Shown here: piece by piece, positions 7,698 to 14,907 of the stretch
Layout: each line of letters starts with the position of its first letter
How positions within the stretch are numbered: the first letter of the stretch is position 1
Origin: JAPLJQ01 sp037143735
GTDB taxonomy: Bacteria > Desulfobacterota > Syntrophia > Syntrophales > UBA2185
NCBI GenBank assembly: GCA_037143735.1
Contig: JBAWYD010000058.1
Location: 1 to 15,984 of the forward strand
Direction of reading: 5' to 3'
Length of the DNA stretch: 15,984 nucleotides
The notes under the pieces: generated by a model
What the model was told of the DNA's origin: nothing
Database searches by the model: none
The model's input: only the letters and a program-made list of their open reading frames with translations
Position numbers and translations under genes: made by a program

Positions 7698-8816
7698 CTA
7701 TATTTTTAAGGGCATGATAATGCATTTATAATGATCGTTACCCACCGGTTTTACGACCCCCGGTTTCATTCCCTGGCCAATCTCCAGGATGACCCTCTCC
7801 TCATCAATCACCTCGATGGCATCAAGAAGATATTTCACATTATATCCAACTGTCATTTCCTGTTCATGATAAGAAATTTCTATCTCATCTTTCGCTTCTC
7901 CTACGTCGGGATTTGTTGAGTTCAGCACCAGTTTATCTTCCATCAGCGTCATGATGACGCCGCTGTACCTTTCACTGGATATGACATTCATTCTTCTTAA
8001 CGCATGCAATACCGTATCCCTGTCAAAGCTTACCATAACTCCTTTTTCTGCAGGCATTACCCTGCGATAGTCCGGATAATCAGCATCAATCAGACTGACT
8101 TTCAAAACCGTACCATCCGTTTTTACAATACACATCCCTCGACGAATCCCAAGCAAAACATCTTCTGATTGTGCCTCAATAAGTTTTCGTATCTCACTCA
8201 ACCCTTTTCTTGGTATGATAATCCCCTTCTCAAGCTCTAAAAACGTTCCTTCCATTCCCACGTCCGCCATGGCAAGTCGATGCCCATCCGTTGCAACCAT
8301 CCTGACCTTGTTACTTTCACCTTCTTTCCTGGCCTCAAATAAGACACCATTCAAGTTCTTTCTCATCTCATCCGCCGACATGGCAAAAGACGTCTTGTAT
8401 ATTAACTCCTTCAGAACATCTCCCTTTATCTTAAAGAGCTCCACCTCATCTGAATCATCAAAGACACTGGGAAAATCATCCGCCGGCAAACCCGGAACCT
8501 TATAAATGACTTTCTGGCATGTTATGGTTACCCAGTGATGTTCATTTGCATGGAAGTGAATGTCCTCTCCCTGAATTTCTCTTATCATTTCATATATTTT
8601 TCTCGCAGAAAGCGTGATGTCTCCTTTTACCATAATCTCAGCTTCATAATCGGCAATCAAAACAATTTCCTTATCCGTAGCAACAATTTTAATTTTGTTG
8701 TCCTCCGCTTTAATAAGAATATTATTCAGAATAGGCATGGTGGTTTTCTTTTCAACAATACCAAGCGTCTTTTGAATACCCTCTAAAAAAGTATCTCTTT
8801 GAATTTTAAATTCCAT
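7698..8816 (-). CDS. dnaN: DNA polymerase III beta subunit (sliding clamp)
   Basis: This is the processivity clamp that encircles DNA, tethers the polymerase and recruits repair and initiation-control factors. It has 372 residues, typical for three clamp domains, beginning MEFKIQRDTFLEG and ending YKCIIMPLKI, where the C-terminal MPL motif helps form the protein-binding groove. I prefer ATG 8816 to the ATG at 8822 because the GGGGG ribosome site is 8 nt from the former and only 2 nt from the latter. It lies directly downstream of the origin-like gap after dnaA. The coding sequence is visibly more A+T-rich than gyrB or the znu genes: the 60 bp at 8581-8640 are 33% G+C by direct count. Confidence 0.97.
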   Translation of the reverse strand: MEFKIQRDTFLEGIQKTLGIVEKKTTMPILNNILIKAEDNKIKIVATDKEIVLIADYEAEIMVKGDITLSARKIYEMIREIQGEDIHFHANEHHWVTITCQKVIYKVPGLPADDFPSVFDDSDEVELFKIKGDVLKELIYKTSFAMSADEMRKNLNGVLFEARKEGESNKVRMVATDGHRLAMADVGMEGTFLELEKGIIIPRKGLSEIRKLIEAQSEDVLLGIRRGMCIVKTDGTVLKVSLIDADYPDYRRVMPAEKGVMVSFDRDTVLHALRRMNVISSERYSGVIMTLMEDKLVLNSTNPDVGEAKDEIEISYHEQEMTVGYNVKYLLDAIEVIDEERVILEIGQGMKPGVVKPVGNDHYKCIIMPLKI

Positions 8817-8867
8817 CACCATATCCCCCTTGTTTAGGTTTCACGTTCGTTATAAAAATAATGGTTA

Positions 8868-8880
8868 TATAGGACCTATA
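8868..8880. repeat. Small palindrome TATAGGACCTATA in the origin gap
   Basis: A perfect 6-bp inverted repeat around a central A (TATAGG-A-CCTATA), 52 bp before the dnaN start and next to the A/T-rich stretch. It could be a regulator or accessory origin-protein site, or chance in A/T-rich DNA. Confidence 0.45.
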
Positions 8881-8912
8881 ATAAGATTATTTTTTTCTTA
8901 TTATATATAATA

Positions 8913-8931
8913 TAGTATTAGTAATAGAGGG
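8913..8931 (+). other. DnaA-trio run plus G/C patch (origin unwinding element)
   Basis: The plus strand reads TAG-TAT-TAG-TAA-TAG (8913-8927) followed by AGGG (8928-8931) and directly by a DnaA-box-like TGTTCATAA. The published DnaA-trio is 3'-[G/A]A[T/A]-5' repeated, adjoining a G/C cluster and a DnaA box; these five triplets fit that pattern. DnaA would assemble from the box onto the single strand carrying the trios and melt the neighbouring A/T tract. Confidence 0.65.
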
Positions 8932-8940
8932 TGTTCATAA
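8932..8940 (-). other. Degenerate DnaA box TTATGAACA
   Basis: Minus-strand TTATGAACA matches TTATCCACA at seven of nine positions and TTATCAACA at eight. It is flush with the G/C patch and trio run, the position expected for the box that directs unwinding. Confidence 0.5.
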
Positions 8941-8993
8941 TGATAAAAAAAACGATTCATCGAGTAATTTCAAATAAAAGTTCAATATTAAAA

Positions 8994-9002
8994 TGTTGAT
9001 AA
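8994..9002 (-). other. DnaA-box-like 9-mer TTATCAACA
   Basis: Minus-strand TTATCAACA is one mismatch from the E. coli consensus TTATCCACA. The same 9-mer appears twice, as an inverted pair, just upstream of dnaA at 10399-10418. Three identical copies flanking dnaA suggest this is the local form of the DnaA box. Confidence 0.6.
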
Positions 9003-9019
9003 CCTCTTAGGGAAAAGTA

Positions 9020-10375
9020 TTAAATTTTGTTCTTGATGGCCTCCTCGATGTCACTGATCGTTTTTTGAAGCTTTACATCTCCCTCCACGGCTTTACCGAT
9101 CTTGTTGTTGGCATAAATAACAGTTGAATGATCCCGCCCGCCTATTTTTTCGCCTATATCAGGAAAAGAAGAGGTTGTCAGTTTTCTTGAAAGATACATG
9201 GCAATCTGTCTCGCCATAACTATATTTTTATTTTTCTTTTGCGATTTAACATCTAAAATTTTTACACCTAACTTGCCTGTTACGGCCTTAATAATTTCAT
9301 CTATGGTGATCTCTTCCTGTTCGTTTTGTTTGAGAACTTTTTTCAGCACTTCTTTTGCAAGGTTGAGATCAATTTCCCTGCCGGTCAGTGAAGAATAGGC
9401 TCCGATTCTGATGAGGAATCCCTCCAGTTCCCTGATATTGGATTCTACGTGTGATGCAACATAGAGAGCAACATTGGACGGAAGAGAAAGATTGTTTTCA
9501 CAAGCTTTTTTTTCGATGATGGCGATCTTTGTTTCCATTTCCGGGGGTTGGATGTCCGCAATGAGGCCCCACTCGAATCTTGAGCGCAACCGCCCTTCAA
9601 GGTTCGGGATATCTTTCGGAAATCGGTCGCTTGTAACAACGATCTGTTTTCCGGAGTCATGCAAGGTATTGAAGGTATGAAAAAATTCTTCCTGTGTTCT
9701 CTCCTTCCCGGCGATAAACTGAATGTCGTCCATCAGGAGGCAATCAATTTTTCTATACTTCTCCCGAAATTTAGGCATCTTATCGTACCTGATGGAGTTA
9801 ATCAGCTCGTTCATGAACTCTTCTGCAGATACGTACAGCACGTTCATGTCAGGATATAGGGAATGGGTAAAAAGGCCTATGGCATTGAGCAGGTGGGTTT
9901 TACCGAGGCCGACGCCTCCATAAATAAAGAGAGGATTATAGTTTTTAGCCGGCTGTTCCGCAACCGCCACAGACGCAGCATGGGCAAACTGATTACATGA
10001 CCCGACGACAAATCTTTCAAAACTGTAATGAGGATGAAGAGATTGCTGGCTCTTGGAACGGGAAGGTTTATGTTTTGTTCGAGAGGGATCATGATGGTAT
10101 TCACGTCCGGGAACAGAACCCTGGTTATTTTCTTCTTCTCGGGCTACATCAAAGTCAACGTCGATATCATTGCCTGCCAGCGAGGTTATAGAATCCTTAA
10201 TGATGGTGTGGTAATTTTCCAATAACCAGTCTTTAAAGAACTTGTTCGGTACGGACAGGTAGATGTGGCTTCCCTCCATGGAGACGATCTTAATAGGCCG
10301 GATCCAAGTATCAAAGTTTTGCTGGCTTAGCTTTTCCCTAATAATTTGAAGACTTTTTTCCCAGAGAATTTCCAA
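9020..10375 (-). CDS. dnaA: Chromosomal replication initiator protein DnaA
   Basis: AAA+ initiator that binds DnaA boxes, oligomerises with ATP and melts the origin. It is 451 residues with the preferred TTG start at 10375 (MEILWEKSLQIIREKLS, the usual family N-terminus, preceded by AGGG). A GTG at 10408 would add 11 atypical residues and lies inside a palindrome, so I reject it. Domain I is about residues 1-75 and domain II is a short charged linker to about 112. Domain III has Walker A GGVGLGKT (153-160), Walker B LLMDDIQF (213-220) and the sensor-II-side REL (315-317). Domain IV carries the DNA-recognition signature GGRDHSTVIYANNKI (412-426). The parB stop lies 46 bp upstream. The paired DnaA-box-like sites in that gap suggest autoregulation. 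Confidence 0.97.
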   Translation of the reverse strand: MEILWEKSLQIIREKLSQQNFDTWIRPIKIVSMEGSHIYLSVPNKFFKDWLLENYHTIIKDSITSLAGNDIDVDFDVAREEENNQGSVPGREYHHDPSRTKHKPSRSKSQQSLHPHYSFERFVVGSCNQFAHAASVAVAEQPAKNYNPLFIYGGVGLGKTHLLNAIGLFTHSLYPDMNVLYVSAEEFMNELINSIRYDKMPKFREKYRKIDCLLMDDIQFIAGKERTQEEFFHTFNTLHDSGKQIVVTSDRFPKDIPNLEGRLRSRFEWGLIADIQPPEMETKIAIIEKKACENNLSLPSNVALYVASHVESNIRELEGFLIRIGAYSSLTGREIDLNLAKEVLKKVLKQNEQEEITIDEIIKAVTGKLGVKILDVKSQKKNKNIVMARQIAMYLSRKLTTSSFPDIGEKIGGRDHSTVIYANNKIGKAVEGDVKLQKTISDIEEAIKNKI

Positions 10376-10398
10376 ATCCGTATACCCTGTAAACAGAA

Positions 10399-10418
10399 TT
10401 ATCAACACCTGTTGATAA
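10399..10418. promoter_or_regulatory. Inverted pair of DnaA-box-like 9-mers upstream of dnaA
   Basis: TTATCAACA-CC-TGTTGATAA: two head-to-head copies of the 9-mer also found in the dnaA-dnaN gap, separated by 2 bp. They fill nearly half of the 46-bp parB-dnaA gap, 24 bp before the preferred dnaA start. Likely roles are DnaA autorepression or the upstream half of a bipartite origin. In RNA the palindrome would form a 9-bp stem, so a transcript-level role is also possible. Confidence 0.65.
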
Positions 10419-10421
10419 AGG

Positions 10422-11270
10422 TTAGATGGACGCGAGCAGTGTAACCAACCGATTAAACTCTTCCGCCGTTTTAAATCTAATTTCTATTTTGCCGGATTTC
10501 TTTCCCTGACTGACATGGACCGCTGTCAACAGTCGCGTGGAAAGAAGATTTTCAAGATCAAGGAGGGATGTGTCCTTTTTGATCAATTCCGTTTTTTTCC
10601 GCGTTTTTTTCCTGTTCTGTATCAGCCTTTCCGTATCTCTCACGCTGAGGGCCTTTTTTTGAATGGCGTGAAGGAACTGAATCTGTTCACCGGGAGAATC
10701 GAGAGCCAGTAAGGATCGAGCGTGACCCGCTGTAATGGTTTTGTTACGTAGAGCCTGCTTTGCCTCCTGGGGCAGTTTGAGCAATCTGACGGTATTGGCA
10801 ATGGTGGATCGATCCTTTCCAACCCTGGTCGAAAGCTCCTCCTGAGAAATGCCGAACTTTTCCATGAGCATGGAATAAGCCTCAGCCTCTTCAAGGGAGT
10901 TCAGGTCCGCCCGCTGGATATTTTCAATCAGGGACATTTCCGCTGCATCCGAGTCTTCCACATCCCGGATGAGGATGGGCACATCCTTAATGCCCGCTGC
11001 CTGAGCAGCCCTCCAGCGTCGCTCTCCGGCTATAATTTCGTAACCATGGCCTGACTTTCTCACGATGATGGGCTGAATAATACCGTTTTTTCGGAGCGAT
11101 GCAATAAGACGTTTCTGCTCGTTGTCATTGAAATCTTTCCGGGATTGAAACCTGTTGGGAGAAAGCTCCTCAATCCCGCACAGGATAAAAGAAGGCCGCG
11201 TGCTGATATCGTCAATAAAATCGGGAAGGAGGGCCCCGAGCCCTTTGCCGAGAGATCCTTTTTGTGGCAT
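10422..11270 (-). CDS. parB: Chromosome partitioning protein ParB (Spo0J family)
   Basis: CTP-dependent DNA clamp that loads at parS sites, spreads and recruits SMC and ParA. It has 282 residues, normal for chromosomal ParB. The N-terminal tail GSLGKGLGALLP (5-16) is the conserved ParA-stimulating motif. The CTP-binding motifs are GERRWRA (82-88) and ENIQRADLN (116-124). A helix-turn-helix follows at about 141-165 (SQEELSTRVGKDRSTIANTV), and the C-terminal dimerisation region ends the protein. ATG 11270 abuts the parA TAA directly and is preceded by GGGAGG within the end of parA, so parA and parB are translationally coupled. dnaA follows after 46 bp. Confidence 0.96.
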   Translation of the reverse strand: MPQKGSLGKGLGALLPDFIDDISTRPSFILCGIEELSPNRFQSRKDFNDNEQKRLIASLRKNGIIQPIIVRKSGHGYEIIAGERRWRAAQAAGIKDVPILIRDVEDSDAAEMSLIENIQRADLNSLEEAEAYSMLMEKFGISQEELSTRVGKDRSTIANTVRLLKLPQEAKQALRNKTITAGHARSLLALDSPGEQIQFLHAIQKKALSVRDTERLIQNRKKTRKKTELIKKDTSLLDLENLLSTRLLTAVHVSQGKKSGKIEIRFKTAEEFNRLVTLLASI

Positions 11271-12041
11271 TTATATCCTCCCGTTGGTTAGAATTTCCCG
11301 TGTAAGTTCCATGTAGGAAACGGCGCCGCGTGATTTGATATCATACAGAATAATAGGGAGACCATGACTCGGACTTTCAGACAGCCTTACATTCCTCGGA
11401 ATGACGGTGTTGAAAACCTTTGCACCGAAATGACTTCTCACGTCCTCGCTGACCCGGTGAGACAGCAGGTTTCTCGAATCAAACATGGTCAGGAGGATGC
11501 CTCCGAGGGTAAGGGTCGGGTTCAATTTAGCTTTGATGAGCCTGACCGTGTTGAGTAAATATCCGAGACCCTCCAGCGCGAAATATTCACACTGGAGCGG
11601 GATAATCACATAATCAGAGGCGACAAGGGCATTCACCGTTAAAAACCCGAGCGATGGCGGGCAGTCAATAATGATGAAATCATATGCCGTTTCTAACTGA
11701 TGAAGCAGGCTGCGGAGTTTTTTTTCCCTCTCTTCAAGTTGAACGAACTCAATCTCTATACCGATCAGATCCTGATTGGCAGGCGCCATATCAAGATGGG
11801 GAATCTGTGTGCTTAAAATCACCTCTTTAAGGGGGATCTTGCCAATCAAGGCATGATATAAATTTTGCCTGCTGATCGTGTCTCTGTCTATTCCCATACC
11901 GCTTGTAGCATTGCCCTGGGAATCGCAATCAATGAGCAGCGTTTTTCTTTCTGCCGCCGCCAGCGTTGCAGATAGATTGATGGCCGTCGTGGTTTTCCCC
12001 ACCCCACCCTTTTGATTAGCTATACATATGATTTTACGCAT
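11271..12041 (-). CDS. parA: Chromosome partitioning ATPase ParA (Soj family)
   Basis: Deviant Walker-type ATPase that binds nucleoid DNA as an ATP dimer and moves ParB-parS complexes; the Soj member also modulates DnaA. It has 256 residues, the short chromosomal form without an N-terminal DNA-binding domain. The deviant Walker A is KGGVGKTTTA (11-20) with the signature lysine K11. Walker A' is DCDSQGNAT (38-46) and Walker B is IIIDCPPS (123-130). No strong ribosome site precedes ATG 12041. The 94-bp gap to rsmG upstream could hold a promoter (TTGTGT with a TAATTT 15 bp on), but the match is poor. Confidence 0.96.
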   Translation of the reverse strand: MRKIICIANQKGGVGKTTTAINLSATLAAAERKTLLIDCDSQGNATSGMGIDRDTISRQNLYHALIGKIPLKEVILSTQIPHLDMAPANQDLIGIEIEFVQLEEREKKLRSLLHQLETAYDFIIIDCPPSLGFLTVNALVASDYVIIPLQCEYFALEGLGYLLNTVRLIKAKLNPTLTLGGILLTMFDSRNLLSHRVSEDVRSHFGAKVFNTVIPRNVRLSESPSHGLPIILYDIKSRGAVSYMELTREILTNGRI

Positions 12042-12135
12042 GATTTAATAGAACAATCCCCGATTTGCTGCATCGATAAATTAATGGTGCAAGTTAGCAC
12101 ACAATGGGTTTTTTTAGAAGGAATATTTTGGCCCG

Positions 12136-12807
12136 TCACATGGTGGGGACTTTTTTAAAAAGGACGATTTTTCGCATGTCATGGATGACAGGCAGCCGGA
12201 TGTCATGACAGGACAGGTAGGTTAACCCGAAGGTTTCACAGATATCAACCGCCTCTTTCAGTTCATCTGTGACACGTCCTCCTTTCATGGCCATGATGAC
12301 GCCGTTATTCATTAAGAAAAAAGAGCTGATCCTGAGCAGATCGGAAAGTTTGAACGCAGCTCTTGAAATGACGATGTCAAAGCCATTTCTGTACGAGTCG
12401 TCCGTCATCAGGTGTTCGACCCGGTTGTGAATCACGGTGGTTTCATCAAGACAGAGGGTCCGGATGATGTGTTTAAGAAAAGACGTTTTTTTTCGTGACG
12501 ACTCCAGAAGAAAGACCTTCAGAGAAGGCAGGGCGATCTTCATGGGTATGCCGGGAAATCCGGCTCCTGCGCCAATATCAAGGAGCCTGGCGGATGTATT
12601 CAGCACGAGAGGTAAAGGCGTCAGGGAATCGATGAAATGTTTGATGGGAATGTCGAGGGACGATTTTGCGGAGACGAGATTGATTTTTTGATTCCAGGCA
12701 AGAAGTTCTCTGTAATATGTATAAAACAGAGACAACTGCGTGTCATTCAGGGGAACGCCCATCCCGGTTGCAGCTTCGGAAAGTATCTCGTCCGGGTTTT
12801 TCTCCAA
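12136..12807 (-). CDS. rsmG: 16S rRNA m7G527 methyltransferase RsmG (GidB)
   Basis: SAM-dependent enzyme that methylates G527 (E. coli numbering) of 16S rRNA in the 530 loop; its loss gives low-level streptomycin resistance in several species. It has 223 residues, near the usual 210-240. The Rossmann SAM-binding motif I is LDIGAGAGFPGIP (76-88), motif II is LLESSRKKTSFL (100-111), and the later SRAAF (148-152) is typical. The predicted start is TTG 12807, 4 bp after the zur stop; AGGA lies 11 nt upstream, within the end of zur. A start at the internal Met16 would trim the N-terminal helix. It sits upstream of parAB, as in many bacterial origin regions, but here behind a zinc operon. Confidence 0.93.
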   Translation of the reverse strand: MEKNPDEILSEAATGMGVPLNDTQLSLFYTYYRELLAWNQKINLVSAKSSLDIPIKHFIDSLTPLPLVLNTSARLLDIGAGAGFPGIPMKIALPSLKVFLLESSRKKTSFLKHIIRTLCLDETTVIHNRVEHLMTDDSYRNGFDIVISRAAFKLSDLLRISSFFLMNNGVIMAMKGGRVTDELKEAVDICETFGLTYLSCHDIRLPVIHDMRKIVLFKKVPTM

Positions 12808-12811
12808 CGCG

Positions 12812-13276
12812 TTACCGTTCCTTTCTTTTGGTCCGGCGATCCTGTTCCGTTCGGAGACAATTCCGGCAGATCCCGCTTACCAGAACTTCCACGCCGCGTA
12901 TCTCGCCTGCAAAAGAACGCTGAATGTCTTTGATGTCCACGTTGAGGCTGACGGGTTGCATGCACTGCAGCACGCCACAGTTCTTGCAGTGGAAATGGGG
13001 GTGCGCCGGGTGATTTTCGTTCGGCGCCATGCCGTAGACCAGGCTCCTGCCCCCTCCGCTCAACCGTTCTACCAGACCTTTTTCCACCAGCAGGTCCAGG
13101 ATGCGATAAACGGTGACCCGGTTGATCTCCGCGGTCCGGCTTAGCGTCGTAAAGATATCCTGTGCTCCGATGGGAGACGTGTTGTTTCCGACCACTTCCA
13201 TGACCCTCAACCGGTTGGGCGTCGGGTCAAGACCCATGACATCGAGCAGTTCCGGGTAGTTGCAGTGCTGACACAT
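12812..13276 (-). CDS. zur: Fur-family metalloregulator, probably Zur
   Basis: Dimeric winged-helix repressor of the Fur superfamily, 154 residues. The DNA-recognition helix region is INRVTVYRILDLLVEKGLV (51-69). The hinge-side metal region NHPAHPHFH (88-96) leads into the structural zinc site C97/C100 and C137/C140. An additional N-terminal pair, C2 and C5 (MCQHC), is present. Zur identity rests on context: it follows znuACB with a 12-bp gap and a good AGGAAAT ribosome site, and a palindrome overlies the operon promoter. Fur, Mur or PerR functions cannot be excluded from sequence alone. The C-terminus is a basic tail (RRTKRKER). Confidence 0.85.
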   Translation of the reverse strand: MCQHCNYPELLDVMGLDPTPNRLRVMEVVGNNTSPIGAQDIFTTLSRTAEINRVTVYRILDLLVEKGLVERLSGGGRSLVYGMAPNENHPAHPHFHCKNCGVLQCMQPVSLNVDIKDIQRSFAGEIRGVEVLVSGICRNCLRTEQDRRTKRKER

Positions 13277-13288
13277 GGTGTATTTCCT

Positions 13289-14134
13289 TTATCCGGAGTT
13301 GATTATGCCGGCAGATGAATCTGCAGGACGTCGGGGTTTCAGTCTTTCCCACAGGACTGCCATGAAGAAGCCCGCGGCGGCTACAAGGATGATGGTTGCT
13401 CCCGATGTCAGGTTCAAAAGGTAGGAGAGACAGAGTCCGATGATGGTGAACAGGCAGCTCAAAATCGATGACGCCACCATCATCGTCCGCAGGGAACCGG
13501 TAAATTTTTCAGCGATGAACGGCGGGATGGTCAAAAGGGCAATCACCAGAATCAGTCCTACCACGCGAATGATCATCACCACCGTGATGGCGATCATGCC
13601 CAGAAGCAGACAGTAGAGGAATGTGACAGGGATGTTTCTCAGGCGGGCAAATTCGTCGTCATAGGACATGGCCAGAAAATCGTTGTAATAATAGGTGACT
13701 ATGACGATGACGATAATTCCCATGGCGCCCATCTGCCACAGGTCGGAAGCAGGCACTGCCAGGATGCTCCCGAACAGGTAGCTCATCAGATCGACGTTAT
13801 AGCCCGGGGTGAGGTCGAGGAGTATGACACCGACCGCCATCCCGACCGCCCATATCACCCCCACGATGGCATCCGACCGATGCCTGGCTTTCAGCGTGAC
13901 GGCGGCCATAACGCCGGCGGAAAGTAAAGAAAACCCCACCGTTCCGGCCATGTAAGGCCACCCCATGAAAAAGGCCAGGCCTATCCCGCCGTATGCGGCA
14001 TGAGCGATGCCGCCTGCCAGGAACACAATCCGGTTCACGACAACCAGGGTTCCGATCACCCCGCAAACGATGCTCACCAGGATGCCTGCAGTCAGGGCGT
14101 TTCGTACAAACTCCAGTTGAATCGCTTCCCACAT
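13289..14134 (-). CDS. znuB: Zinc ABC transporter permease ZnuB
   Basis: Inner-membrane permease of the metal (ZnuB/MntB/TroC, ABC-3) family, 281 residues from ATG 14134. That ATG is 1 nt after the znuC stop and is preceded by GAGGACAGG; upstream extensions of the frame run into znuC and lack family sequence. Hydrophobic segments appear throughout, roughly at residues 12-34, 37-57, 60-78, 89-108, 130-150, 165-190, 194-207 and 225-262. The central NIPVTFLYCLL segment and VVGLILVIALLTIPPFIAEKF (about 191-211) resemble the conserved permease core that contacts the ATPase. A short basic C-terminal tail is cytoplasmic or periplasmic depending on helix number. Zinc is inferred from the histidine-rich partner ZnuA and the Zur-like regulator; manganese is possible. 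Confidence 0.93.
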   Translation of the reverse strand: MWEAIQLEFVRNALTAGILVSIVCGVIGTLVVVNRIVFLAGGIAHAAYGGIGLAFFMGWPYMAGTVGFSLLSAGVMAAVTLKARHRSDAIVGVIWAVGMAVGVILLDLTPGYNVDLMSYLFGSILAVPASDLWQMGAMGIIVIVIVTYYYNDFLAMSYDDEFARLRNIPVTFLYCLLLGMIAITVVMIIRVVGLILVIALLTIPPFIAEKFTGSLRTMMVASSILSCLFTIIGLCLSYLLNLTSGATIILVAAAGFFMAVLWERLKPRRPADSSAGIINSG

Positions 14135-14135
14135 C

Positions 14136-14897
14136 TTACCTGTCCTCATGCCGGGACAACACCCGGTGTGGAACCCCGTGGGCCACCAGATCCACCGGGC
14201 AGCGGTAGGCCATATCCAGAATTTCCTGGGTGATTTCGCCGGAGTCGTGATAATGAAGCTCCAGGTTGACACAAGCCACGGATTTCACGTGGCTCGAAAG
14301 GATCATCATGTCGTGGCTTACCGCCACGATGGTGACGGTTCGGTTCAATTCTTTCAGCGCATCGTAGAACTCGCCGCGGCTATGCGCATCGATGCTGGCC
14401 ATGGCTTCGTCCAGGAACAGCGCTTCCGGCCCCGATACCAGCGCCCGGGCAATGAACACGCGCTGTAACTGCCCGCCGGAGAGGTCTCCGATTCTCCGGT
14501 CCCGGCACTCCCACACCCGCATTTGCTCCAGAGCCGCCTGGGCGGCGAGCCGGTCCTGTCGGGTGTGCCGCGACCAGCCCTTGCCATTCCGGAGACGGCC
14601 CATCAGGACAACGTCAAGGACGGAGACAGGAAAGGTCTTGTTGATATGGACGTTCTGGGGCACATAGCCGATGCGGTGGGCCGCTTTGCCCGCCGCCTGA
14701 CCGAAGACGCACACCGTTCCGCGGTCGGGGTGAATCAATCCCAGCATAAGCTTGAGGAGAGTCGTTTTCCCTCCGCCGTTGGGGCCGATGACAACGAGAA
14801 AATCCCCCCGCGGCACTTTCAGGTTCACCTCGCGGAGAACCGGCTGTCCGTTGAAGGAAAACCACACATCGTGAACGTCTATGATGGACTCTGCCAT
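14136..14897 (-). CDS. znuC: Zinc ABC transporter ATP-binding protein ZnuC
   Basis: Cytoplasmic ATPase of the uptake transporter, 253 residues. Walker A is GPNGGGKTT (38-46), the Q-loop is YVPQN, the ABC signature is LSGGQLQRV, Walker B is ALFLDE with the catalytic Glu present, and the H-switch is SHD. The segment after Walker B reads LDEAMASID instead of the usual LDEP-type sequence: the proline next to the catalytic Glu is Ala. It starts 10 nt after znuA and ends 1 nt before znuB, so the three are one transcription unit. The coding sequence is G+C-rich (70% in 14461-14520 by direct count). Confidence 0.95.
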   Translation of the reverse strand: MAESIIDVHDVWFSFNGQPVLREVNLKVPRGDFLVVIGPNGGGKTTLLKLMLGLIHPDRGTVCVFGQAAGKAAHRIGYVPQNVHINKTFPVSVLDVVLMGRLRNGKGWSRHTRQDRLAAQAALEQMRVWECRDRRIGDLSGGQLQRVFIARALVSGPEALFLDEAMASIDAHSRGEFYDALKELNRTVTIVAVSHDMMILSSHVKSVACVNLELHYHDSGEITQEILDMAYRCPVDLVAHGVPHRVLSRHEDR

Positions 14898-14907
14898 AAT
14901 GTTATTC

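Larger units (their letters stand above)
8823..9019. other. Probable chromosomal replication origin (oriC), dnaA-dnaN gap
   Basis: This 197-bp gap is strongly A+T-rich. Reading from dnaA to dnaN on the minus strand it holds a TTATCAACA 9-mer (8994-9002), a second box-like TTATGAACA (8932-8940), a short G/C patch CCCT, five DnaA-trio-like triplets (8913-8927), then an A/T-dominated stretch (8881-8912) before dnaN. This order and orientation match the basal unwinding element of the B. subtilis dnaA-dnaN origin. The boxes differ from TTATCCACA at one and two positions. The gap must also carry sequence for dnaN translation and perhaps a dnaN promoter, which I could not pin down. Position and layout are strong; function is inferred. 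Confidence 0.75.

Noticed and set aside
10376..10408. GTG start for dnaA at 10408
   Set aside because: It adds 11 residues unlike DnaA N-termini, lacks a ribosome site and lies inside the DnaA-box palindrome. TTG 10375 gives the normal MEILWEKSL start.
14135..14272. N-terminal extension of znuB into znuC
   Set aside because: The extra residues are a shifted-frame reading of znuC; ATG 14134 has a good ribosome site and begins the family sequence.
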